A stretch of DNA of 64,000 nucleotides from Brachynemurus nebulosus. Its lineage: Eukaryota > Arthropoda > Insecta > Neuroptera > Myrmeleontidae. Location: the NCBI GenBank assembly GCA_035578155.1, contig JAPWDM010000011.1:18652185-18716184 (forward strand). The letters run 5' to 3'. A program made the translations under genes and the position numbers. Under the pieces are notes generated by a model that saw only the letters and a list, made by a program, of their open reading frames with translations, was not told where the DNA came from and made no database searches. This document shows positions 47,201 to 57,574 of this stretch, piece by piece; within the stretch, counting starts at the first letter, position 1, and the number at the start of each line of letters is the position of its first letter.

Positions 47201-50200
47201 TTAAAAAATTTATTAATAAATAGTTTTAAATTACAACAAAAATCACATATAAATTATGAAGTGTCGATATAAAATTTGTAAACAAAGATGGCAATTTTTC
47301 TTCATAAAAATGATAGGTACTCTCTCTGTATGGTATTTACTTATTCTAATTCAAGTGTTTAAGTCTCTAAGTATTTATGATGAGAATTAAATCTATAGTT
47401 GTTTTTTTATTCCCGAAATGGACCATCAGTAACTGTTTCTCAGTTATAAAGAGATGAATAAAAATCAAGAAGCATTCCTATTTTATTTTATTTTTTTTTT
47501 TTTAGTTTTTTCAAAATCAACTAACTTAAATCCTACCCTAAAGATATTGTATATTGGCTCAGTGATTTGTTGCAAATGACTAATAAATACATAAATACTT
47601 AAGACTAATATATTTATTTTAGTTACATAACCAAAAATAAAAGTATATAACGTAAAAGCCTCCATTATAGAACGGTATCTAATACTTCTGGAACAGTTTT
47701 GACATTTACATATTAATGAAGTTAGTTATTTCTGAAAGAAACGTCTGATAACAAAAATTATTATTAATAGAATGATTGTTTTTCAATTTAAATTCACCTC
47801 GCATTTAATGTTTCCTTACTTAATTAAAGAAATAAATATGTAAATGTCAGAACTGTTCCAGTATTAGATACCATAATGGGGGCTTTTACGTTATATTTCA
47901 AGTTTAATTAAATTAATTTTGAACTATTGGAAAGTATTTTTATTACAGAGTATTTTATGGTTTAACATTGGAAGCGTTGATTCATTTGAACGAAGCTTAG
48001 AAAATGCACAAGTAGATATGAACATAGAACCGGCAAATTATGTTCCCGTAATTTATAAAACAGAATTAGAATTAGCTAGCATATCTGGAATTTTACCGTC
48101 ATTATTAATTATAGGATTTTTAGTATATATGATGCGTAGATCGGCTGACATGATGTCGGGCCGTGCTGGACGTAAGGGTGGTGGTCTGTTTGGTGGCGTT
48201 ATGGAATCAACAGCTAAATTAATTAATTCGAATGAAATTGGCGTAAGATTTAAGTAAGTTTTAATTCGAAGTGTTAAGGGGGCATACTAGTCTAAAACTC
48301 TGTAAAAAAAAACCAAGAATATTTTTACTATCCATTTTTTTTATCATTCGTTTATTTATATTCTAAAAATATATAAAAAATTAAAAAAAAATCTTTTAAA
48401 CTCGAAACGTTATCGGTTGGTAAAGTGAGGGGGGGGTCTAAAAAAGGGATATCCTGGCGTACATGATTCCAACCCTTCTGGTCATCTGAAACAAAAAAAT
48501 TCAGTGGATTCTTAATCAGTAAAGATGTTGCTATCGCGCCTACCTCGGAGAAGTAAAAAATAATCAATCTTGTTTGATACCTGATGATGAGCTAATTGCT
48601 TGTAGAACTTAAATCATGCACGCCAGCTTGGAAAAAGTAGTTTCCAGGAAAACGCCTTTAAAGTTTTGATGTATAATACCTGATACCGGAACCTACTGTA
48701 TTAAAATGACTATAATTTTATAAATTTTTGAAATTTTGAATTTTATTTGAGGACATATTTTTAAAAAGCTATTTTTAGAAAATGAAAAAAAAAAATCAAA
48801 TTTTAAAAAATTCTAGACTAGAATACCTCCTTAAAACAAATAATTACGGTAGGATATGTATTTTTTAGGGATGTTGCCGGTTGCGAGGAAGCTAAAATTG
48901 AAATTATGGAATTTGTAAATTTCCTAAAGAATCCACAACAGTATATTGAGTTAGGTGCCAAAATACCTAAGGGGGCAATGTTGACCGGTAAACTAATATT
49001 CACTTTCATTTAACTTCTATTTTTACAAAATTTTGTAATTATTTTAGGCCCTCCCGGAACTGGTAAAACTTTGTTAGCTAAAGCCACTGCAGGTGAAGCG
49101 AATGTACCTTTTATTACCGTGTCAGGTTCCGAATTCTTGGAAATGTTTGTCGGTGTGGGACCTTCAAGAGTTCGCGATATGTTCGCCATGGCTCGGAAGC
49201 ATGCGCCGTGTATTCTGTTTATTGATGAAATCGATGCAGTTGGTAGAAAGCGTGGAGGGCGTAGTTTTGGCGGTCATTCTGAACAAGAAAATACCTTGAA
49301 TCAATTACTGGTGGAAATGGATGGATTTAATACGACAACGAATGTTGTTGTTTTAGCTGCAACAAATCGTGTAGATATCTTAGATAAAGCTTTGTTGCGA
49401 CCTGGTCGCTTTGATCGACAGATCTACGTTCCCGCTCCGGACATTAAAGGGCGAGCAAGCATATTTAAAGTACATTTAGGGCCGCTGAAAACAAATTTAG
49501 ATAAAAATGATCTTGCCAGAAAGATGGCTGCTTTAACGCCCGGTTTTACCGGAGCCGACATAGCTAACGTTTGTAATGAAGCTGCTTTGATTGCAGCGCG
49601 AGACTTGAAAGACTCAATTACAATGAAACATTTCGAGCAAGCAATCGAAAGAGTGGTAGCGGGCATGGAAAAGAAAACAAACGTATTACAACCGGAAGAG
49701 AAGAAGACAGTGGCGTATCATGAGGCAGGTCACGCGGTTGCTGGATGGTTCTTGCAACACGCAGATCCATTACTGAAAGTATCCATTATACCTCGTGGCA
49801 AAGGATTAGGTTACGCGCAGTATTTACCCAAAGAGCAATATTTGTACACTAAAGAGCAACTTTTCCATCGAATGTGTATGGCTTTGGGCGGCCGAGTGTC
49901 TGAAGAACTATTTTTTGGGCGCATAACGACAGGAGCGCAAGATGATTTAAAAAAAATTACACAGAGCGCCTATGCACAAGTTGTACATTATGGTATGAAT
50001 GAAAAAATTGGAAATGTAAGTTTCGACATGCCGCAACCAGGAGAGATGGTTCTCGAAAAACCATATTCCGAAAGTACTGCACAGTTAATTGACGCGGAAG
50101 TTCGGAATTTAATAAACACAGCATACACGCATACAAAAGAACTTCTAACAAAACATAAAAATGATGTAGCCAAAGTAGCCGAACGTCTTCTCAAGCAAGA

Positions 50201-50420
50201 AATATTAAGTCGTGATGATATGATTGAACTGTTAGGTCCTCGACCTTTCCCTGAAAAATCAACATACGAGGAATTTGTTGAAGGTACTGGTTCGTTTGAG
50301 GAAGACACAACATTACCGGAAGGGTTGCGAGAATGGAATAAAGAGAAAGAAAATAAGGAAGCACCAGTAGTTACAGTCAGCAAGGATGCCTCTAAGCCCT
50401 CTGCTAAACCTACAGTTTAA
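41122..50420 (+). CDS. Afg3l2: AFG3-like protein 2, mitochondrial m-AAA metalloprotease (seven coding exons)
   Basis: Join of 41122-41208, 41277-41587, 41649-41795, 42112-42205, 47949-48253, 48869-48987 and 49048-50420; all introns are GT-AG, phases close, and the product is 811 residues (human AFG3L2 is about 800). Order: basic mitochondrial presequence; FtsH-type N-terminal region with two membrane segments (about 149-169 and 257-275) bracketing the intermembrane-space domain; AAA+ ATPase with Walker A GPPGTGKT (355-362), Walker [11 protein letters not shown] (409-418) and second region of homology [20 protein letters not shown] (459-478); M41 protease with HEAGH (579-583) and third metal ligand D654 in GAQDDL. 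All catalytic residues are present. It forms the matrix-facing m-AAA protease of the inner membrane, which degrades unassembled respiratory subunits and matures substrates such as the ribosomal protein bL32m. Confidence 0.96.
41277..41587 (+). CDS. Afg3l2: Afg3l2 coding exon 2
   Basis: [20 protein letters not shown], then [16 protein letters not shown], the conserved segment before the first membrane domain, followed by a Lys/Glu-rich linker and a PPPPPPP tract. It ends in phase 2 (AG of Arg) with donor GTATAG. The intron before it is 68 nt, the one after it 61 nt. Confidence 0.93.
41649..42205 (+). CDS. Afg3l2: Afg3l2 coding exons 3 and 4 (41649-41795, 42112-42205)
   Basis: Exon 3 encodes [20 protein letters not shown], the first membrane segment, then [10 protein letters not shown]. 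Exon 4 completes S and continues [20 protein letters not shown], then [11 protein letters not shown], part of the intermembrane-space FtsH extracellular domain. The intron between them is 316 nt (41796-42111), and donor GTAAGT at 42206 opens the 5.7-kb intron 4. Confidence 0.93.
42390..43450. repeat. fold-back element in Afg3l2 intron 4 (about 460-bp arms)
   Basis: The arm beginning CTATCACAGATTTCTTTGAA at 42433 is matched in reverse complement up to 43394. Landmarks include TTTTTGAGATA, GCAAAATATCAC, CTAGAGAGTTGCTT and the inner ATCAT(A/T)-rich GCAGTTATGATAAAAAATTC around a loop of about 48 nt at 42897-42944. Weaker pairing extends outward to about 42390 and 43450. Arms are about 93-95% identical and non-coding. 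Confidence 0.85.
44606..45571. mobile_element. inverted-repeat element split by a hAT insertion
   Basis: The left part (CTAAGATTACGCGCGCACTC, GTATCAAGTCAAAAA, ACGCATACGG) and the right part (AACGCATACGT, TTTTTTACTTGATAC, TTTTACCACACTAGAGGCGC, GAGAATCTTTGCG) are inverted copies of the family seen at 29072-29219. They are separated by the hAT element at 44720-45454; without it the host element would be about 220 bp. Confidence 0.72.
44720..45454. mobile_element. non-autonomous hAT element with 8-bp target duplication
   Basis: The ends CAGAGTTGTGCG and CGCACAACTCTG are inverted and flanked by perfect TGTGCAAG duplications (44712-44719, 45455-45462). The length is 735 bp. The minus strand between 45250 and 45060 reads [20 protein letters not shown] and [19 protein letters not shown] before a DDNDDEDD tail. 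This resembles a hAT dimerisation C-terminus, with a stop just upstream; that part is tentative. Confidence 0.85.
45846..46889. repeat. 1,044-bp near-perfect palindrome, TA-flanked
   Basis: The left arm 45846-46365 and right arm 46371-46889 are reverse complements with only one substitution noticed (GACAGTC versus GACTGTT region) and a one-base length difference, around a 5-nt centre AGTAG. It starts AAGGGGGTAGCGGGTTAAGG and ends with the complement; TA lies on each side (44-45 and 90-91 of the flanks). Arms are non-coding. It is transcribed within Afg3l2 intron 4. Confidence 0.93.
47650..47891. mobile_element. TA-flanked MITE (Tc1/mariner-like), ACGTAAAAG family, copy 2
   Basis: The ends ACGTAAAAGCCTCCATTATA and CCATAATGGGGGCTTTTACGT are inverted, with TA on each side. 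It is over 90% identical to 34663-34897, apart from small indels, and lies 57 bp before the exon 5 acceptor. Confidence 0.87.
47949..48253 (+). CDS. Afg3l2: Afg3l2 coding exon 5
   Basis: [20 protein letters not shown] continues the intermembrane-space domain. [18 protein letters not shown] is the second membrane segment, followed by [20 protein letters not shown]. It ends ..VRF(AA), donor GTAAGT. The acceptor at 47948 is 57 bp downstream of a TA-flanked MITE. Confidence 0.95.
48278..48830. mobile_element. TTAA-flanked MITE (piggyBac-like) filling Afg3l2 intron 5
   Basis: The ends GGGGGCATACTAGTCTAAAA and TTCTAGACTAGAATACCTCC are imperfect inverted repeats directly flanked by TTAA (48274-48277, 48831-48834), the piggyBac target. 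The length is 553 bp of the 615-bp intron; removing it and one TTAA leaves about 58 nt. Confidence 0.8.
48869..48987 (+). CDS. Afg3l2: Afg3l2 coding exon 6
   Basis: Completes Lys and reads [20 protein letters not shown], then [20 protein letters not shown], the conserved start of the AAA module up to the first Gly of Walker A. The following intron is 60 nt. Confidence 0.95.
49048..50420 (+). CDS. Afg3l2: Afg3l2 coding exon 7 (AAA ATPase and M41 protease)
   Basis: An uninterrupted 457-residue exon. It starts in Walker A ([20 protein letters not shown]), followed by Walker B, the second region of homology and the M41 domain with HEAGH, ending [20 protein letters not shown]. The internal ATG at 49071 is not the start. 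Confidence 0.97.
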
Positions 50421-50718
50421 TGCCACGTTCACATAGTAATAACACCGACAAAGTAATTTTATTTGCGTTTGGTTATATACATATATTTTTTTTAATAGTA
50501 AATTTAAAAAACAGCTTTAAGTTGTTACATCAAGACTGGGGTGTACTTAATTAAATACAAGTTTGAATTATATTTTTTAATTGTATATTTTAAAAGAATA
50601 TTATTAGAATAACTCAAATGTGTATTTAATTATGTCACTCCAATTTAAAAAATACAAAGAACAATATATTTTGAAATATTTTGCAATGTAATTTTGTCAT
50701 ATTGTTATATAAAATATA

Positions 50719-50724
50719 AATAAA
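50719..50724 (+). terminator. Afg3l2: candidate polyadenylation signal of Afg3l2
   Basis: AATAAA 299 bp after the stop codon, followed by a TGTATTGATGTTTAT GU/U-rich stretch. It is the first canonical hexamer that I noticed with a suitable downstream element. Confidence 0.5.
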
Positions 50725-51264
50725 AAAAGAATAATTGTATTGATGTTTATCTTTATATTTTGCAGATTTCATTTTTTTGGATATTATCCAAACTTATTAA
50801 GTATTATTTTTGTTCTAAAAATAGGTTTCGTGTTCTTAAATTAAATTAAATATTAATTAAATTTTTTGTTTAGTTGCTTTGATTTTGTCTTTATTTCAAA
50901 AGATTTAAAAAAATAATACGGAAAATACAGTATGGCACCAGTTTTGGAAGCATCATTTCCGGGAATTTAATGAAAGATCGGTACTTGTTAACTACAATTA
51001 ATACAATAAAATTAATACAAGTGGCTGAGCTCTTATTAGGCATACAGAATATATAATTCTATATTGGACAATGATTTTTCACCTATGTATGTATTATAAT
51101 TTAATTGTAAAATAAATGTTTATTTAGGTATTATATTGCTTCATTAATGCTCCTATTGCTCTCATAAGTATGGTATTTTTGAAAGAGGAAAAGATATCAG
51201 TAACTAATCTACCGACTGTCAATGATAATCTTCAAAGTGTCAATTACTGAAAATTCTACATTAA

Positions 51265-51778
51265 GGCTGTATACACAATCAATGAAATAAGGAATTAAGA
51301 TTTGAGAAATAAAATTTAAGATTTAAGAATTAAGATTTAAGATTTAAGAAATAAGATTTAAGGAGTATGCCATCTAGTGACGTTGAATGAAACTGTTAAC
51401 TGCTCATAAGTAAATGTATTTAGGTATTTTTGTACATCAGAATTCATGAAAAAGTAACGTTCGTGATGACTATTTTGTCACTAAGTGAAAAAAATCACGA
51501 ATTTTGACGTAAAAAAATACCTACATATTTATATCTATGACCAGTTACGTTAAAGTTCCATTCAACGTCACTAGATGGCATACTCCTTAAATTTTAAATC
51601 TTATTTCTTAAATCTTAAATCTTATTTCTTAAGGCTGTAAATCAATGAAATAAGGAATTAAGATTTAATAAATAAGATTTAAGGAGTATGCCATCTAGTG
51701 ATGTTGAATGGAACTTTAACGTAACTGGTCTTATTTCTTAAATCTTAATTCCTTATTTCATTGATTGTGTATACAGCC
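51265..51778. mobile_element. PIF/Harbinger-type MITE, TAA-flanked, with nested repeats
   Basis: The ends GGCTGTATACACAATCAATG and CATTGATTGTGTATACAGCC are perfect inverted repeats, flanked by TAA on both sides (51262-51264, 51779-51781). Inside, ATCTTAAATCTTATTTC-type units and a GGAGTATGCCATCTAGTGA(C/T) block occur three times in alternating orientation, and a partial second terminus (AAGGCTGTAAATCAATGAAA) lies at 51631. This suggests an internal rearrangement. Confidence 0.8.
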
Positions 51779-51794
51779 TAATTCATTTTTACTA

Positions 51795-52038
<244 letters not shown>

Positions 52039-52154
52039 CTTTATAAAACTGATTTAGAAGTATATAAGTATACTCCATGAAAATAGACAAAATGGTCTTC
52101 ACAAGCTTTTTGATTTCTATAAAATCAATATACTTTCCAAATTATAGTCATTTT

Positions 52155-52192
52155 AAAAAAAGTTACTGTCAATCACTATACCGTTTACCCTA
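52155..52192. repeat. solo terminus of the GGGTAAACGGTATAG MITE family
   Basis: CACTATACCGTTTACCCTA matches the right end of the 15116-15726 element; no partner end was found nearby. Confidence 0.55.
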
Positions 52193-52767
52193 ATATGCCA
52201 GCGGTGGTTTAAGATAATTCATTTTGTACACAGAATCGTAACTTTATGATGAATAAGAAAGAGAATATACGGGCGCCGGGCGTAAGTTTTTTTTTGTACT
52301 GGTTGAAATTTTGTATAAAGTATATACTTATCTTAAAAATCCTTCCACTATGAACATTTTTTCCAAAAACGGTTTTTTGTAAGTATCTTGAAAAATATTG
52401 ATTTTTCAGTAAAGAGGCGTATCTCACAATCAAAATTAAGAAATATAGAAAAATATAATGCTTTATTTTATTCAACAAATGGCGCAAAATGGTTTGATAT
52501 GTGTATATTCACTGGTATATGTGCCACCATATGTGACAGATTTTTTGAAATACGGTATAATTGTAAGTAATGTTTAATTTTACCGACATAGTTTAGTATA
52601 ATTTCTATGTATTTTGAAAATTCTTAGGGTGTTATTTTTTTGATGTTGGCATCTCGGATTTTCTTTCTTTATTTATAGGTAATTTTATCTATTATACCTG
52701 TCACTGGCAGTAAAAGGTTCAACATTTTGAGACAAAAAGATTTTCTCAATCGTTAGGCTTAAAAGGG

Positions 52768-52865
52768 TTAATTAATTATGTGATGTATTTCTATCCATAT
52801 GATCATTGTCAAATTAATTTGTTTGATAATGATCATATGGATCGAAACATGGCATACCGTTAATT
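52768..52865. repeat. 98-bp hairpin with TTAATTAA ends
   Basis: ATCCATATGATCATTGTCAAA pairs with TTTGATAATGATCATATGGAT (one mismatch) across an 8-nt loop. The outer flanks TTAATTAATTATGTGATGT and ACATGGCATACCGTTAATTAA pair loosely. It is a tiny MITE or precursor-like hairpin. Confidence 0.65.
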
Positions 52866-53660
52866 AAATAATTTGGCAGTGTTTTATGTTTGTTGTTGAC
52901 AAATATGGAATACCATAATAAACTACACTCAAATCTATTAAGTAAAAAATAATTTATTGCAAGACAAATATTATTTAATTTAATTTTATTTGTATTTTTA
53001 TTTATTTATTTTTTTTTTAATATTAATTTTTAGCAATTAAAATTTAAAATATTTATGTAGCGCCTTTAGTAAAAATCATCACTTTATCAAGTATCGATTT
53101 TTGAAACGCATTTCTTCTTGACAAAACTGGTGCCGTACTGTAATTAAATTTGAGTGTAAATTTTTGAAGGTGTACCAAAAATTATTGCACCTGTTTGTTT
53201 CTAATTTGGTAACAATGAGTTGATTCAAATATTATGTAAACATCTACGTAGAAGTAATTATTATGTGTTAGAAGTCAATTTTTCTAATTAAACTATAATC
53301 TATGTCAAATTAAGTAAAAATGGTTTGACATCATCAAACAAATGTCACAAATGAGGCAAAATTAGACGCACCTAATTTCCTGTCTCTTTTCGTTTTTGTT
53401 ATTTTTACATTAGAGTACCAATAACTTAAGTTTGTATCTCTAAGTTTGCTAGTTTTAGTATAATTATAATTATGACTGTTTGCTTCATTTTTAATGACGT
53501 TAGACCGTTTTAGTTGATTTGGTCTATAGCTGCGTTTAAATAATTTTTATGTGAAATCACACCCATTTATTTTTGATTGAAAAGATTGAGAATATATCTA
53601 AAAATTTTTTCAACTGTTATCCTAATTTAATCAACGTAGTTTTAATTGGGATTTCAAGAG

Positions 53661-55621
53661 TTTAATGATTTCGTTTTAACCAATTACCCAATGATTTAGG
53701 AACCGGATATTCAGGACCCCAATAATTAGAGTTGAATTCCAGAAAAACAATTTATTTTTTCATTAGTCAAATGTACATTTCGGAACATATGTCCCTTCTT
53801 CAGTGACCTATTTAACAATTAAAAATAAGTAAGTTACAATTGTGTTAGGTGTTTTGTAAAAAGAAAAAAAGATTGACAATGTATTTTTCTTTTAGTCTAA
53901 TACATACATGTTATGAACATTGCATAAAGAATAAACATTTTATTTGAAATCTTAAAGGAAAGAATTTATTTAATTTCACAAAATTAACTATGGAAAATAT
54001 AATAAGGTATATTGAAAAATTTTTTTGTATGTTATAAATATTAATATTAATCGATATTTACTTATCAAATTTTATTTTATTTGTAGTGGAGGTATACACT
54101 ATATGGTCTATCTATATCATTATCGATGTATAAGGGAAATTAGCAGAAAAAACCAGCTTATTTTCAGTATTAGGAATTAAAAAAGTTTTTGTTTTTTAAT
54201 TTAAACAAACATCCGGACAGACAATAAGAATGTAAGTCAAAAAAGACAGAAATTATAAGAGAAAAAAGATTGTAATAGAAAATTCAAGAGTTTACTCACC
54301 AAAATTTTAATTAATTATATTCAAGTTCCTTTCATTTAAACTTTTGCATATACATTTCTGTATATTTTTGTCCAAATATGCATTTCATAAGAAAATTGTC
54401 AAAAATTGATAAAAAGGAAAAACAAGGAACTTTTTATTAAAAAGTTTTATATATATAATAATTGACTTTAAAGATATTAAACTTAATAATTAAGTCTTAA
54501 ATAAAATAATATTTTTTTAAAAAATTATATTGTGAGTACATTGTAATTGTACTGTTGTTTGACAGTAACTAACTGTTGTAATTGGTTCTATTGTTAAAGA
54601 AACTATCGTAGAAAATTCTAGACATTAAAAGCAAAAACATCAAACAAAAACTTTTAATGTCTAGAATTTTCTACGATAGTTTCTTTAACAATAGAACCAA
54701 TTACAACAGTTAGTTACTGTCAAACAACAGTACAATTACAATGTACTCACAATATAATTTTTTAAAAAAATATTATTTTATTTAAGACTTAATTATTAAG
54801 TTTAATATCTTTAAAGTCAATTATTATATATATAAAACTTTTTAATAAAAAGTTCCTTGTTTTTTCTTTTTATCAATTTTTGACAATTTTCTTATGAAAT
54901 GCATATTTGGACAAAAATATACAGAAATGTATATGCAAAAGTTTAAATGAAAGGAACTTGAATATAATTAATTAAAATTTTGGTGAGTAAACTCTTGAAT
55001 TTTCTATTACAATCTTTTTTCTCTTATAATTTCTGTCTTTTTTGACTTACATTCTTATTGTCTGTCCGGATGTTTGTTTAAATTAAAAAACAAAAACTTT
55101 TTTAATTCCTAATACTGAAAATAAGCTGGTTTTTTCTGCTAATTTCCCTTATACATCGATAATGATATAGATAGACCATATAGTGTATACCTCCACTACA
55201 AATAAAATAAAATTTGATAAGTAAATATCGATTAATATTAATATTTATAACATACAAAAAAATTTTTCAATATACCTTATTATATTTTCCATAGTTAATT
55301 TTGTGAAATTAAATAAATTCTTTCCTTTAAGATTTCAAATAAAATGTTTATTCTTTATGCAATGTTCATAACATGTATGTATTAGACTAAAAGAAAAATA
55401 CATTGTCAATCTTTTTTTCTTTTTACAAAACACCTAACACAATTGTAACTTACTTATTTTTAATTGTTAAATAGGTCACTGAAGAAGGGACATATGTTCC
55501 GAAATGTACATTTGACTAATGAAAAAATAAATTGTTTTTCTGGAATTCAACTCTAATTATTGGGGTCCTGAATATCCGGTTCCTAAATCATTGGGTAATT
55601 GGTTAAAACGAAATCATTAAA
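53661..55621. repeat. 1.96-kb near-perfect palindrome flanked by 12-bp direct repeats
   Basis: The left arm starts TTTAATGATTTCGTTTTAAC at 53661, and the right arm ends with its complement at 55621. The arms are about 970 bp each and pair to within a loop of roughly 20 nt at about 54632-54652 (GCAAAAACATCAAACAAAAAC). Only one substitution was noticed between the arms (TTTTTCC versus TTTTTTC). GTTATCCTAATT occurs on both outer sides (53616-53627, 55625-55636). A small hairpin GGGACATATGTTCC preceded by CTGAAGAA and followed by GAAAT lies near each end. No protein-coding domain was recognised. Confidence 0.93.
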
Positions 55622-56359
55622 ATCGTTATCCTAATTAATATTTGGCATTTGAAGTTAAAGTCTTAAAAATCAGTAAATTTAATTTAAAAGATTTATACTA
55701 AATTTAAAGGAGCGTCATGTTGTAACGAATTGAAATCAAAAATAAACTTTTTTTATAGTTGCGGTATAGTGATTTTAACTCTTTAGTACCGCCATATATG
55801 TATTCCAATTTTTTAGATAAAAAATTTAATATCTCTATAAGTATAATTGTAAGTTTGGTACATTTTGCTTAATTTATTTACAATATGACCGCCCTTTACT
55901 ATACAGCCTCCAGTTACCGATATAAGACAATGCACACTCGTTAGTTGAATTTTTTCTAAAAATTTGCATGATGAGCTCAGCTCGTCATTCGTCCTAAAGG
56001 AGTTAATCCATTATTACCCGGTACATGTACTAATTTAATTAAAAAAAAAGATTGTTGGAAATTCGCCAAAAATAATCATTGTTATATAATATTATGAAAA
56101 ACTTATTAAATACAGTAAAACTCACAGGTTCGATTTCGAGGAAAAGATTAATTATTGATTAACTCTTCAGCGCAGTTCTCTTTGTGAACGCAAATACATA
56201 CATCTAGCGTGCGTATGATTAAGAATACGTTGAGTCATTATGGGTCGGTTTGTTCTTGTAAGTTAAACTTTTTCATATATTTTCAAAAGGTGGAAAATCA
56301 TCTTTGTTCATCTTGTTACTCACTTCCTTGGAGAAATGAAGTGTCACTATTAATATATA

Positions 56360-56684
56360 CAGTGCTGGCGTTCCAAACGAAAATTTTGTTAGCCTAACGT
56401 TAGCCAACGGAACTTTCACCGTTACAAACCAGAGGGCACGCATTCAAAAAATTAATATACATTATATATTAAACAACAATTTCTAACATGGTGACTGATT
56501 ATTTTTATTCCATAATTTTTAAATGTGGCTGTACTTCAGAAATTAAGTATTTATACCGTGAAAAACCGTGAAAAAATATTTAACGTGCATTAATTTTTGA
56601 ATCAGAGCCCTCTGGTTTGTAACGGTGAAAGCTCCGTTGGCTAACGTTAGGCTAACAAAATTTTCGTTTGGAACGCCAGCATTG
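56360..56684. mobile_element. hAT-like MITE, CAGTGCTGGCGTTCC ends
   Basis: The left CAGTGCTGGCGTTCCAAACG and the right complement (CGTTTGGAACGCCAGCATTG) continue through AAAATTTTGTTAGCCTAACG and GTTAGCCAACGGA as inverted repeats of about 75 bp. The length is 325 bp. Flanks show no clear 8-bp duplication, so the superfamily is tentative. Confidence 0.75.
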
Positions 56685-56971
56685 ATAGCTGAATTGGGTG
56701 TTCGACAGTAAGCGTAAAAAAGTCTGTTTTTATTTTTAAGTGTTAAGTTTATTGCCCTTTTACAAATTATTCAAAATTTTAACTAAATAAAATTACAAAA
56801 TTTATGTTAATAATGATGTAATTAGAGACATCAGTCAGAAGTAACTTACGTCACGGTTCGATATAATAAAAATTTTATATATTTATTTACATTTAAAAAT
56901 TTTGAAACTAAAACGTAATCATTATTTATGAAAATTTGGTCAAAACGTTAATTACATATTATACAATTTTT

Positions 56972-57011
<40 letters not shown>

Positions 57012-57574
57012 TGAACAGTTTAAAACATTTTGAAAAATTATCAAATATCAAATTCATATATCAAAAAGGTAAGTCGTGTCGAAAAAACCAAATTTAACAA
57101 TAAGTAAAAGTTTAGACGAGGTAAGGGAAATTTTTAAATAGTTCTGATGAGTGACAATCTATATTAATTTATTTTTTAAAAATTATTTAAAAATTGTTGA
57201 ATGCTGCCATATAATGATAGTAGTCGCCTAATAACATATTTGTTTATTTTTATTTTTATTTGTAAAATGACTCTCATGTAAAATTTTATAGTAAATGAAT
57301 AACAATGAAATTAAAAAAAAAGTGAACAGGAATGGTATACTAGGTATACTACATATATGACAGGAATAGCAGGAATACAAGTGTATACGAAACGCGCCAA
57401 GCGCTACTATCGCCACTATACTATTGATGCTTCGTTGATGATAAATGTCTATTATCCCAGCGGTCAGGCTCCAATTTTCCACTTGAGTGCAGACTATTTA
57501 TTTTCTGGATTTAGCTCATCTAATTGTGTCATGTAATTTGCAAGGTTGTTATTAAAACTGATTTTATTTCCGTA

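Larger units (their letters stand above)
42206..47948 (+). other. Afg3l2: Afg3l2 intron 4 (5,743 bp), expanded by fold-back and hAT elements
   Basis: Most other introns of this gene are 60-70 nt. This one holds a fold-back of about 1.06 kb (42390-43450), a hAT element (44720-45454) nested inside an older inverted-repeat element (44606-45571), a 1,044-bp palindrome (45846-46889) and a TA-flanked MITE (47650-47891). Segments 43460-44600 and 46900-47640 show nothing recognisable. Confidence 0.85.

Noticed and set aside
49071..50420. A separate bacterial-type FtsH gene starting at ATG 49071
   Set aside because: The frame is the last exon of Afg3l2; Walker A begins before that ATG and the upstream exons supply the membrane domains. 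There is no sign of horizontal transfer or endosymbiont DNA.
55460..55520. Hammerhead-ribozyme-like core (CTGAAGA, stem, GAAA) at the ends of the 1.96-kb palindrome
   Set aside because: The stem II-like hairpin and CTGANGA/GAAA are present, but I found no stem I or stem III partners or cleavage-site context, so a ribozyme cannot be claimed.
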